From Actinobacillus sp. (GTDB lineage Bacteria; Pseudomonadota; Gammaproteobacteria; Enterobacterales; Pasteurellaceae), in assembly GCA_020026055.1 (NCBI GenBank), contig JAHHRA010000027.1, positions 1-19,537 of the forward strand: a DNA stretch of 19,537 bases, read 5' to 3'. A program made the position numbers and the translations under genes. The notes beneath the pieces are model-generated. The model saw only the letters and a program-made list of their open reading frames with translations, did not search any database and was not told the origin of the DNA. The first letter of the stretch is position 1, and every line of letters starts with the position of its first letter. Below are positions 1 through 6,058 of this stretch, piece by piece.

Positions 1-54
1 ACCAGTGACCCCCTCCTTGTAAGGGAGGTGCTCTCCCAACTGAGCTAATCGCCC
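1..54 (-). tRNA. tRNA-Val(TAC), cut by window edge
   Basis: This is the 5' three quarters of a valine tRNA on the minus strand; its T-arm and 3' end lie beyond base 1. Read on the minus strand it starts GGGCGAT, has a D-arm with GCTC/GAGC, and an anticodon stem CCTCC/GGAGG enclosing the loop CTTACAA, giving anticodon TAC. All 54 visible bases are identical to bases 172-225 of the complete copy next door, so it is a tandem duplicate. It is probably cotranscribed with that copy, since the 95-bp spacer shows no clear promoter. Confidence 0.95.
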
Positions 55-149
55 ATTTTAGTTTGTTACAACACAGAAAAAAAGCGAATACTCCCAAACT
101 TCAATCGTTCATATTTGTATTCACTCTTCGCATAAAACCACTTAAACCG

Positions 150-225
150 TGGTGGGCGATACCGGTCTCGAACCAGTGACCCCCTCCTTGTAAGGGAGGT
201 GCTCTCCCAACTGAGCTAATCGCCC
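150..225 (-). tRNA. tRNA-Val(TAC)
   Basis: A complete 76-nt valine tRNA with encoded CCA. On the minus strand the acceptor arm GGGCGAT pairs perfectly with ATCGCCC. The D-arm is GCTC/GAGC, the anticodon arm CCTCC-CTTACAA-GGAGG gives TAC, and the T-arm is ACTGG-TTCGAGA-CCGGT with discriminator A. It is the first gene of a tRNA-Val array reading out of the window. A valine tRNA array beside gltX is also found in Escherichia coli (valUXY). Confidence 0.98.
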
Positions 226-241
226 TGCGTTGTGTCGTCGC

Positions 242-269
242 ATTATAGGGATTTTTCTGCTGTCGTCAA
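242..269 (-). promoter_or_regulatory. Promoter of the tRNA-Val array
   Basis: On the minus strand, TTGACG (264-269) is separated by 16 bp from a perfect TATAAT (242-247). A GC-rich stretch (GCGACGAC) follows the -10 box, 16 bp before the mature tRNA 5' end. The A-rich tract just upstream (about 270-285) resembles an UP element. A GC-rich discriminator is typical of stable-RNA promoters under stringent control; that regulation is inferred. Confidence 0.85.
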
Positions 270-330
270 TTGCTTTTTTTTGTTTTATAGCTAAATGATT
301 TAAAAACAGGCATTTTTAGTATCAATCCTA

Positions 331-358
331 TTGAAATCCCCCCTATTGCTCGTAAAAT
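331..358 (+). promoter_or_regulatory. Probable gltX promoter
   Basis: TTGAAA (331-336) and TAAAAT (353-358) are separated by 16 bp, and the expected start near 365 would leave a leader of about 23 nt before gltX. It is the best sigma-70-like pair in the short region between the divergent tRNA-Val promoter and gltX, but both boxes are imperfect. Confidence 0.45.
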
Positions 359-387
359 AATAGCGTTTCTTTATAGAAGGATAGCAT

Positions 388-1854
388 ATGAAATTTGAAC
401 CGAAATATGTTTTTGATCTCAACCCCAATGTAAAAGTACGTACTCGTTTCGCACCAAGCCCAACAGGTGAATTGCATGTTGGCGGAGCAAGAACAGCGCT
501 CTATTCTTGGCTTTTTGCGAAAGGACATCATGGCGAATTTGTTTTACGTATCGAAGATACAGATTTAGAACGTTCTGATCCACAAAAAACAGATGGTATT
601 TTAAAATCAATGCAATGGCTTGGCTTAGAATGGGATCATGGACCTTATTACCAAACACAACGCTTTGATCGCTACAACGAAGTGATTGAACAAATGCTCG
701 AACAAAACTTAGCATATTACTGCTTTATCAGCAAAGAAGAATTAGATCAAATTCGTGCTAAGCAAGAAGCTAATAAAGAGAAACCTAGAGCCCCTCGCAC
801 TTATCGAGATTATCCGCTTACTGAAGCAAAAAAACGCATCGCTAACGGTGAAAAACCAGTAGTGAGATTTAAAAATCCACTTTCAGGCACTGTCGTATTC
901 GAAGATGCTATCCGCGGGCACATTGAAATTAGCAATGAAGAATTAGACGATCTCATTATCCGCCGAGCTGACGGTACACCTACTTACAATTTCTGTGTTG
1001 TCATCGACGACTGGGAAATGGCAATCACACACGTCGTACGTGGTGAGGATCATATCAATAATACCCCTCGTCAAATTAATATTTTGCAAGCTTTAGGTGC
1101 TCCAATCCCCATTTATGCCCACGTTTCAATGATTAACGGCGACGACGGACGAAAATTATCTAAGCGTCATGGTGCAGTAAGTGCAATGGAATATCATCAT
1201 GAAGGCTATCTTCCTGAGGCATTAATTAACTATCTTGTCCGTCTTGGTTGGGGGCATGGTGATCAAGAAATTTTTAGCCGTGAAGAGATGATCAATTATT
1301 TTGAACTCAACCAAGTTAGTCACTCTGCCAGTCGTTTTATGATCGATAAGTTGCAATGGCTCAATCAACATTATATTCAAAATAGCCCACGTGCTGAAGT
1401 TGCTCAAGCTCTTGCTTGGCACTACGCTCAGGCAGATATTGATTGTTCAAAAGGGATTAATTTAACAGAAATCATCGCAATGTTTGGTGAAAGAGCAAAA
1501 ACTTTAGTTGAAATTGTCGAAAAAAGTCGTTATTTCTTCGAAGATTTCGAACAATATGAAGAAACAGCTGCCAAAAAGAATCTCAAAGCAATCGCGATTG
1601 AACCTCTGAAACTTGTCAAAGCAAAACTTGAGGCATTAACTGAATGGACTAAAGAAGCCACTCACCAGGCAATTCAAGATACTGCTACTGAACTAGCGTT
1701 AGGAATGGGTAAAGTTGGTATGCCATTGCGTGTTGCTATAACTGGTGGTGGGCAATCACCATCACTTGATACGACTTTAGTTGGGATTGGACGTGAACGC
1801 AGCCTTACTCGTATCCAACGAGCTATTGATTATATTCAAACTCAAAATGTTTAA
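388..1854 (+). CDS. gltX: Glutamate--tRNA ligase (GluRS)
   Basis: A class I aminoacyl-tRNA synthetase that charges tRNA-Glu in the cytoplasm; 488 residues, close to the usual 470-485. The N-terminal Rossmann domain opens with RFAPSPTGELHVGGARTALY, containing the HIGH-type motif (HVGG at residues 30-33). The KMSKS-type loop is KLSKR at 256-260, inside the conserved stretch MINGDDGRKLSKRHGAVS. The tail after about residue 320 is the helical anticodon-binding part. The ATG at 388 has an AAGG ribosome site 7 bp upstream and gives the normal N-terminus for the family. Flanking tRNA-Val and tRNA-Ala genes recall the gltX region of E. coli. It is likely monocistronic, because tRNA-Ala downstream has its own promoter. 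Compared with the H. influenzae protein as I remember it, the region around residues 128-150 differs most. Confidence 0.98.
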   Translation: MKFEPKYVFDLNPNVKVRTRFAPSPTGELHVGGARTALYSWLFAKGHHGEFVLRIEDTDLERSDPQKTDGILKSMQWLGLEWDHGPYYQTQRFDRYNEVIEQMLEQNLAYYCFISKEELDQIRAKQEANKEKPRAPRTYRDYPLTEAKKRIANGEKPVVRFKNPLSGTVVFEDAIRGHIEISNEELDDLIIRRADGTPTYNFCVVIDDWEMAITHVVRGEDHINNTPRQINILQALGAPIPIYAHVSMINGDDGRKLSKRHGAVSAMEYHHEGYLPEALINYLVRLGWGHGDQEIFSREEMINYFELNQVSHSASRFMIDKLQWLNQHYIQNSPRAEVAQALAWHYAQADIDCSKGINLTEIIAMFGERAKTLVEIVEKSRYFFEDFEQYEETAAKKNLKAIAIEPLKLVKAKLEALTEWTKEATHQAIQDTATELALGMGKVGMPLRVAITGGGQSPSLDTTLVGIGRERSLTRIQRAIDYIQTQNV

Positions 1855-1890
1855 ACAACCAACAACTGTCCATGTTTAAATAAAAACAAT

Positions 1891-1919
1891 TTGACAAAAA
1901 ATGAAGGGCGAATTATTAT
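1891..1919 (+). promoter_or_regulatory. tRNA-Ala promoter
   Basis: A perfect TTGACA (1891-1896), a 17-bp spacer and TATTAT (1914-1919) are followed by a GC-rich discriminator (TCGCCC, 1921-1926) and the tRNA about 10 bp further on. GGGCGA (1906-1911) and TCGCCC (1921-1926) form an inverted repeat around the -10 box. This could double as a weak gltX 3' hairpin, as ATCTTTT follows it. Confidence 0.85.
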
Positions 1920-1935
1920 CTCGCCCATCTTTTCA

Positions 1936-2011
<76 letters not shown>

Positions 2012-2021
2012 AATTCAGCTG

Positions 2022-2055
2022 TCCCGTTAGTTTCGACTAACGGGATTTTTGTTTT
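2022..2055 (+). terminator. Intrinsic terminator of tRNA-Ala
   Basis: A perfect 9-bp stem, CCCGTTAGT (2023-2031) with ACTAACGGG (2036-2044), is closed by a TTCG tetraloop and followed by ATTTTTGTTTT. It lies just beyond the tRNA 3' end. Confidence 0.95.
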
Positions 2056-2200
2056 AAAGACCAAAAATTGATATCGTCATTATCCAAATCATGTCATCAA
2101 ATTACGAAAGATGAGCAATTTCAAACCACTTCTTTTGTTGAATCCTTGAACATTTAAAAAATGCATTCTTAACTAAGTTCACATTTTTAAACAAAGCTTC

Positions 2201-2228
2201 TTGCTCTAAAACTTCCCTTTTCTATAAT
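2201..2228 (+). promoter_or_regulatory. Probable dcuC-pepE promoter
   Basis: TTGCTC (2201-2206), a 16-bp spacer and a perfect TATAAT (2223-2228) lie 34 bp before the dcuC ATG. The -35 box is weak, which fits a promoter needing an activator. No convincing FNR palindrome is visible at the expected -41.5 position. The rest of 2056-2200 shows no recognisable feature. Confidence 0.6.
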
Positions 2229-2262
2229 TGCTAGCAGTTTAAATTCAATAGGAGTAATACAA

Positions 2263-3636
2263 ATGCTAGAAATATTGATAGCACTGTTGGTTACAGTCGT
2301 CGTCAGTTATTTTGTTTTAAAAGGTTATCAAGCTCAAGCAACATTAATGGCAGGAGGAATTTTGTTAATGTTCCTTGCTTTAATTTTAGGGACAGGAATG
2401 CCATTACCCGCAGCGAAATCAACAGGATCACAATTTCTTGATACATTTCAATATATTAAAAATACATTAGCAGAACAAAGTGCAGGATTAGGGCTTAAAA
2501 TTATGGCGATTGCAGGTTTCGCTATGTATATGCAACATATTGGAGCATCAGCAGCTTTAGTTAAAGTTTTAACTAAACCTCTAGAAAAAATCCGTCATAA
2601 ACCCTATTTGTTTATGGCATTGTGTTTTTTAGTAGGTGAATTTTTATCTATTTTTATCACTTCCGCTTCAGGTTTAGGGGTGTTATTAATGGTAACGCTC
2701 TATCCACTCATGCGTGGTGTAGGGCTCTCACCTTTAACTTCTTGTACTCCCATTGCTACCGCAGTAGCAGTGGAAATGGGACCCGCTCAAGGCAATGTCA
2801 ATTTTGCCGCGGATATTATTGGCATTCACGTCGTAGAATACGTTGTCAAATACCAAATTTGGGTAAGTCTAGCATCACTCTTCGTAATTGCGAGTTTGTT
2901 GATTGTAGTAAATCGCTATTTAGACACGAAAGATCCTACTCTCCAATTCGATGATTTAGATATTAACAATCAAGAAAATCAAAACACACTCAATAAAGCC
3001 CCCACAATTTACGCTATCTTACCTATCATTCCATTGGTGTTGATTTTTATGTTTAACAAACTAACGATTAGTAGTATTGAAATGGATGTCACTACGGCTA
3101 TGCTAATTTCCGTAGTAATCGCACTCACCTTTGAATATATCGCTACTCGCAAAAGCAAAGAAGTTGTCAATTCAATACAAGTTTTCTTTGATGGAATGGG
3201 ACGCCAATTTGCGAATGTCGTCACTTTCCTTGTAGCAGGGCAAGTCTTCGCTGAAGGCTTGAAAGCAATTGGTGCCATTGATATGATTATTCACAGTGCC
3301 GAAACAGCAGGCTTTGGGGCTGTCGCAATGACAATTGTGATGGTTATAATCATCATGATTACTTCCGTGATAATGGGATCAGGCAATAGTGCCTTTTTCT
3401 CATTCGCTAATTTAGTACCAGAGATTGCAAGACATATGGGTATTGCACCTATAATGATGTTGTTACCTATGCAATTTGTAGCAGGAATGGCACGTAATAT
3501 CTCACCAATTGCACCGAATGTAGTGGCAGTAGCAGGAGTTGCGAATATTTCCCCAATCGCTTTAGCCAAACGCACTACTATCCCAATGTTGGGCGGAATC
3601 ATTATATCAACTGTCATTAGTCTATTAAGTTTTTAA
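2263..3636 (+). CDS. dcuC: DcuC-family C4-dicarboxylate transporter
   Basis: A very hydrophobic inner-membrane carrier of 457 residues, near the 461 of E. coli DcuC. It starts with a membrane helix (MLEILIALLVTVVVSYFVL) and has roughly a dozen hydrophobic segments separated by short charged loops. A cytoplasm-like polar stretch lies near residues 215-245. The segments SGLGVLLMVTLYPLMRGVGL and MGSGNSAFFSFANLVPEIA are typical of the DcuC family, which exchanges or exports succinate, fumarate, malate and aspartate during anaerobic growth. The ATG at 2263 has AGGAG 8 bp upstream. pepE follows after 9 bp, so the two are one operon. Exact substrates cannot be read from sequence; a related member of the same superfamily (YfcC/ArsB-like) is the main alternative. 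Confidence 0.88.
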   Translation: MLEILIALLVTVVVSYFVLKGYQAQATLMAGGILLMFLALILGTGMPLPAAKSTGSQFLDTFQYIKNTLAEQSAGLGLKIMAIAGFAMYMQHIGASAALVKVLTKPLEKIRHKPYLFMALCFLVGEFLSIFITSASGLGVLLMVTLYPLMRGVGLSPLTSCTPIATAVAVEMGPAQGNVNFAADIIGIHVVEYVVKYQIWVSLASLFVIASLLIVVNRYLDTKDPTLQFDDLDINNQENQNTLNKAPTIYAILPIIPLVLIFMFNKLTISSIEMDVTTAMLISVVIALTFEYIATRKSKEVVNSIQVFFDGMGRQFANVVTFLVAGQVFAEGLKAIGAIDMIIHSAETAGFGAVAMTIVMVIIIMITSVIMGSGNSAFFSFANLVPEIARHMGIAPIMMLLPMQFVAGMARNISPIAPNVVAVAGVANISPIALAKRTTIPMLGGIIISTVISLLSF

Positions 3637-3645
3637 GGAGAAACT

Positions 3646-4368
3646 ATGCAAATTTTTATGTTAAGTAACGGTAAATTACCTACTTCTACAACGTTACTAG
3701 ATTTTGCACAACCTGCGATCAAAGCAGCTTTTCAAAAAGAACAAGTTAAAAAAGTTGTGGTGATCCCTTATGCTGTCATTCGCTTAACTTATGATGAGCG
3801 TGTCGATAGTGTAAAAGCAGGATTTACAGATATGGATTTAGAAATCAAAGGCATTCACGAATTTGCAGATCCTGTCCTCGCTATCCAGTGGGCGGACGCT
3901 ATAATGGTAAGCGGCGGCAATACTTGGTACCTCAATAAATCTCTCCACGACAATGGTTTAATCGAGCCTATTCGCAAAGCTGTTTTAGAAGAGAACAAAG
4001 TTTATATCGGCTGGAGTGCTGGGACTGTTATTTGTGCTCCTAACATGTGCACTACAAATGATATGTGTATTGTCGACGCCGCTATCACCTCATCACTCAA
4101 CTTCGTCCCATTTCACATCAATGCTCACTACATCGAAGCTAGCATCGAAAATCACATGGGCGAAACTCGGGACGAACGCATTACTGAATTTTGCATTAAA
4201 AACCCTCACAAAACAGTACTTGGCATTCCCGAAGGCAGCTGGCTCCATTTAAGCGAGCAAGGACTAAACTATCACTGTCCACAGAATAAACCACATACAT
4301 TATTTAAACTTGGTAAAGAAAAATATGTTAGCAATCGCCAAGATCTTTCTAATTTAATGACACTTTAA
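3646..4368 (+). CDS. pepE: Peptidase E (Asp-X dipeptidase)
   Basis: A cytoplasmic serine peptidase of family S51 that cleaves dipeptides with N-terminal aspartate; 240 residues, against about 229 in Salmonella. The nucleophile motif GWSAGT has Ser124. Asp139 and His161 (in HINAHY) lie at the same spacing as the Salmonella triad Ser120-Asp135-His157, each shifted by four, so the enzyme looks intact. GGNTWYL near residue 86-92 is also a family signature. GGAG just after the dcuC stop serves as ribosome site. Being directly behind a C4-dicarboxylate carrier suggests a role in feeding peptide-derived aspartate into fumarate and succinate metabolism (inference). A large hairpin (repeat copy A) follows at 4384-4431 and probably ends the transcript. 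Confidence 0.95.
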   Translation: MQIFMLSNGKLPTSTTLLDFAQPAIKAAFQKEQVKKVVVIPYAVIRLTYDERVDSVKAGFTDMDLEIKGIHEFADPVLAIQWADAIMVSGGNTWYLNKSLHDNGLIEPIRKAVLEENKVYIGWSAGTVICAPNMCTTNDMCIVDAAITSSLNFVPFHINAHYIEASIENHMGETRDERITEFCIKNPHKTVLGIPEGSWLHLSEQGLNYHCPQNKPHTLFKLGKEKYVSNRQDLSNLMTL

Positions 4369-4383
4369 CAAAGTATCAAAACG

Positions 4384-4431
4384 ATCACGCCTCCAAAATT
4401 GGAAAAATTTTCTCGATTTTGGGGGCGTGAT
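4384..4431. repeat. Palindromic repeat copy A, terminator-like
   Basis: The arms ATCACGCCTCCAAAAT (4384-4399) and ATTTTGGGGGCGTGAT (4416-4431) pair over 16 bp with a single G-T wobble, around an A/T-rich centre with AAAAATTTT. It lies between the convergent pepE and metJ ends and could act as terminator for both. On the plus strand TTGTGATTACTTTTT follows, so the U-tract is not immediate. The same element recurs at 14859-14902 and, in partial form, at four other intergenic sites. Confidence 0.85.
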
Positions 4432-4456
4432 TGTGATTACTTTTTGTATTGAAAAT

Positions 4457-4699
4457 CTACTCTTTCTTCAATTCTTCATCTGTCGGTAGTGGTTGACCAG
4501 TAAAAGCATGGAGGAAAGCCTCACAAAGAAGTTCACTATTAGTGGCATGTTGGAAGTTGTTAATTTGACGACGAGTACGTTCATTTGTTAAAATCTCTAA
4601 AACTTTCAATGGGATAGATACAGTAATCTTTTTCACGTGTTTGCTTTTTTGACCATGCTCTATATAAGGGTTAATGTATTCGCCATTCCACTTCGCCAT
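4457..4699 (-). CDS. metJ: Methionine repressor MetJ, C-terminally shortened
   Basis: A ribbon-helix-helix repressor of methionine biosynthesis genes that uses S-adenosylmethionine as corepressor. The N-terminal 80 residues match the family very well: MAKWNGEYINPYIEHGQKS, then the DNA-contacting strand VKKITVSI, helix A (PLKVLEILTNERTRRQ) and helix B (NSELLCEAFLHAFTG). The usual protein has 104-105 residues; here a TAG follows ELKKE, and the segment that normally forms helix C (DEIP...) is absent in all frames of the following DNA. I chose the ATG at 4699 because it gives the family N-terminus and has AAGGA 6 bp upstream; an in-frame GTG at 4714 has no such site. It follows galU by 20 bp on the same strand, so the two are probably cotranscribed. 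Confidence 0.9.
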   Translation of the reverse strand: MAKWNGEYINPYIEHGQKSKHVKKITVSIPLKVLEILTNERTRRQINNFQHATNSELLCEAFLHAFTGQPLPTDEELKKE

Positions 4700-4719
4700 A
4701 AAAAATCCTTGCACTTTTG

Positions 4720-5607
4720 CTAATATTTTTTCAATAATTGATGCAAATATGTCTTAAATGCATTGCCAAGTTTATCGTGATGAATGCCATATTCCACAAA
4801 AGCTTGCATATAACCTAATTTATTTCCACAATCAAAAGTTTTTCCCTTCATACAAAAGGCATCAACAGGTTCTTCTTCAATAAGCATATCAATAGCATCT
4901 GTCAATTGAATTTCATCACCAATACCAACCGGCGTTTTGGCAAGCAAGCCCCAAATATTTTCTGAGAAGACATAACGCCCTACCACTGCTAAGTTAGAAG
5001 GTGCATCTTCTATATTCGGTTTTTCGACAATATTCACAATTTGTGTACTTTCACCTTCGCAAAGCTCCTTACTTGCACAATTCACAATGCCATAAGAACT
5101 CAATTCTTCTTGTTTGACAGGAGTGACCATAATTTGGCTACGTTTAGTTTCGTTAAAGCGTTTAATCATTGCTGCAAGATTTTCAGTTTGTTGATTTGCA
5201 CTAAAATGTGCTAAAAGCACATCTGGTAAAACAACCGCAAAAGGATTGTTTCCAACTAATGGTAAGCCACATAATACAGCATGCCCAAGCCCTTTCGCAT
5301 TCCCTTGACGAACATGCATAATAGTGACATCTTTTGGGCAAATTGAACGCACCTCTTCAAGCAGTTGCCGTTTTACACGTTTTTCTAGCATCGTTTCTAA
5401 CTCAAAAGAAGTGTCAAAATGGTTTTCGATAGCATTTTTAGAGGAGTGAGTAACAAGAATAATTTCCTTGATTCCTGCAGCAATACATTCATTCACAATA
5501 TATTGAATCAATGGTTTATCCACTAAAGTAAGCATTTCTTTAGGGATTGCTTTAGTTGCAGGCAACATTCTTGTACCTAATCCTGCAACAGGAATAATCG
5601 CTTTCAT
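4720..5607 (-). CDS. galU: UTP--glucose-1-phosphate uridylyltransferase
   Basis: A cytoplasmic nucleotidyltransferase making UDP-glucose from UTP and glucose 1-phosphate, a precursor for lipooligosaccharide and other surface glycans. It has 295 residues, the normal length. The nucleotide-binding signature GLGTRMLPATKAIPKEML lies near residues 9-26, followed by DKPLIQYIVNE and, near residue 212, the sugar-phosphate region NLAVVGRYVFS. GIGDEIQLTDAI and FDCGNKLGYMQA are also typical of GalU. The ATG at 5607 has AAGGA 6 bp upstream. It lies downstream of csrA (115-bp gap) and upstream of metJ (20-bp gap), all on one strand. I see no clear promoter in the 115-bp gap. Confidence 0.97.
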   Translation of the reverse strand: MKAIIPVAGLGTRMLPATKAIPKEMLTLVDKPLIQYIVNECIAAGIKEIILVTHSSKNAIENHFDTSFELETMLEKRVKRQLLEEVRSICPKDVTIMHVRQGNAKGLGHAVLCGLPLVGNNPFAVVLPDVLLAHFSANQQTENLAAMIKRFNETKRSQIMVTPVKQEELSSYGIVNCASKELCEGESTQIVNIVEKPNIEDAPSNLAVVGRYVFSENIWGLLAKTPVGIGDEIQLTDAIDMLIEEEPVDAFCMKGKTFDCGNKLGYMQAFVEYGIHHDKLGNAFKTYLHQLLKKY

Positions 5608-5722
5608 AGTTTTTCCTTAGTTTTTAAAATCGCAATTATGCTACTTTCCATTTTTTATTTCTGTATCAAAAATAATGCAATAGGTGTTAAATACTAAAAT
5701 TCAACTTATTAATTATCGAAAA

Positions 5723-5914
5723 TTATTCTGCTTTATCAGTCTCAACTTCTTTTTGTTGTTGAATTTTTGTATATAATTCCTCTCGATAAATTTCTGTTTC
5801 CTTTGGTGCATCAATGCCTAATTTTATATTCCCTCCTGAAATACCCAACACAGTAACAATGATGTTATCACCGATTAAAAAACGTTCTCCAACTCTTCTT
5901 GATAATATAAGCAT
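5723..5914 (-). CDS. csrA: Carbon storage regulator CsrA
   Basis: A small RNA-binding dimer that controls translation and stability of mRNAs carrying GGA motifs, affecting glycogen, motility and biofilm genes in other bacteria. It has 63 residues, like its relatives. MLILSRRVGE at the start and LGIDAPKETEIYREELY in the middle are diagnostic. The RNA-contacting residues Leu4 and Arg44 are both present. Position 43 is Tyr where E. coli has His. The tail is acidic and glutamine-rich. The ATG at 5914 is preceded by GAGGA at 9 bp. alaS lies upstream on the same strand, as in E. coli and H. influenzae, but a 144-bp gap holds a separate promoter and a large inverted repeat. Confidence 0.97.
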   Translation of the reverse strand: MLILSRRVGERFLIGDNIIVTVLGISGGNIKLGIDAPKETEIYREELYTKIQQQKEVETDKAE

Positions 5915-5980
5915 TTTATAGTTTCCTCATTTAAAAAAGACTTTATTGTTCTAACATATATATTTTTTATTATAAGATAT

Positions 5981-6038
5981 GCTCATATTTTAACGCTTGT
6001 TCTATAAAATACACTGAACAAAAGTCAAAAATATGAGC
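5981..6038. repeat. Nested inverted repeat over the csrA promoter
   Basis: The outer arms GCTCATATTTT (5981-5991) and AAAATATGAGC (6028-6038) are perfect 11-bp complements. The inner arms TTGTTC (5997-6002) and GAACAA (6016-6021) are perfect 6-bp complements. The whole structure spans the predicted csrA promoter. It could be an operator or, in an alaS read-through RNA, a long hairpin separating alaS from csrA. Confidence 0.7.
6001..6028 (-). promoter_or_regulatory. Probable csrA promoter
   Basis: On the minus strand, TTGACT (6023-6028) and TATAGA (6001-6006) are separated by 16 bp. A second -10-like TATAAT lies at 5969-5974 without a good -35. Either would give a leader of roughly 50-80 nt before csrA. 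Confidence 0.5.
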
Positions 6039-6058
6039 TAGAACACAAATTTTATTTT

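Noticed and set aside
1906..1926. GGGCGA/TCGCCC repeat resembling a collapsed tRNA-Val acceptor stem
   Set aside because: Only the six-base arms match. They coincide with the tRNA-Ala promoter, where a GC-rich discriminator is expected, and no integrated element is present.
2168..2183. Possible CRP site before dcuC (TTCACATTT half-site)
   Set aside because: Only the right half matches; the left half has two of five bases. The centre is about 59.5 bp upstream of the predicted start, not a preferred position.
3009..3617. Long open frames on the minus strand inside dcuC
   Set aside because: They are antisense to a well-supported membrane protein and have no ribosome site or family features.
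4697..4714. GTG start at 4714 for metJ
   Set aside because: It would add five residues not seen in the family, and the AAGGA site is placed for the ATG at 4699.
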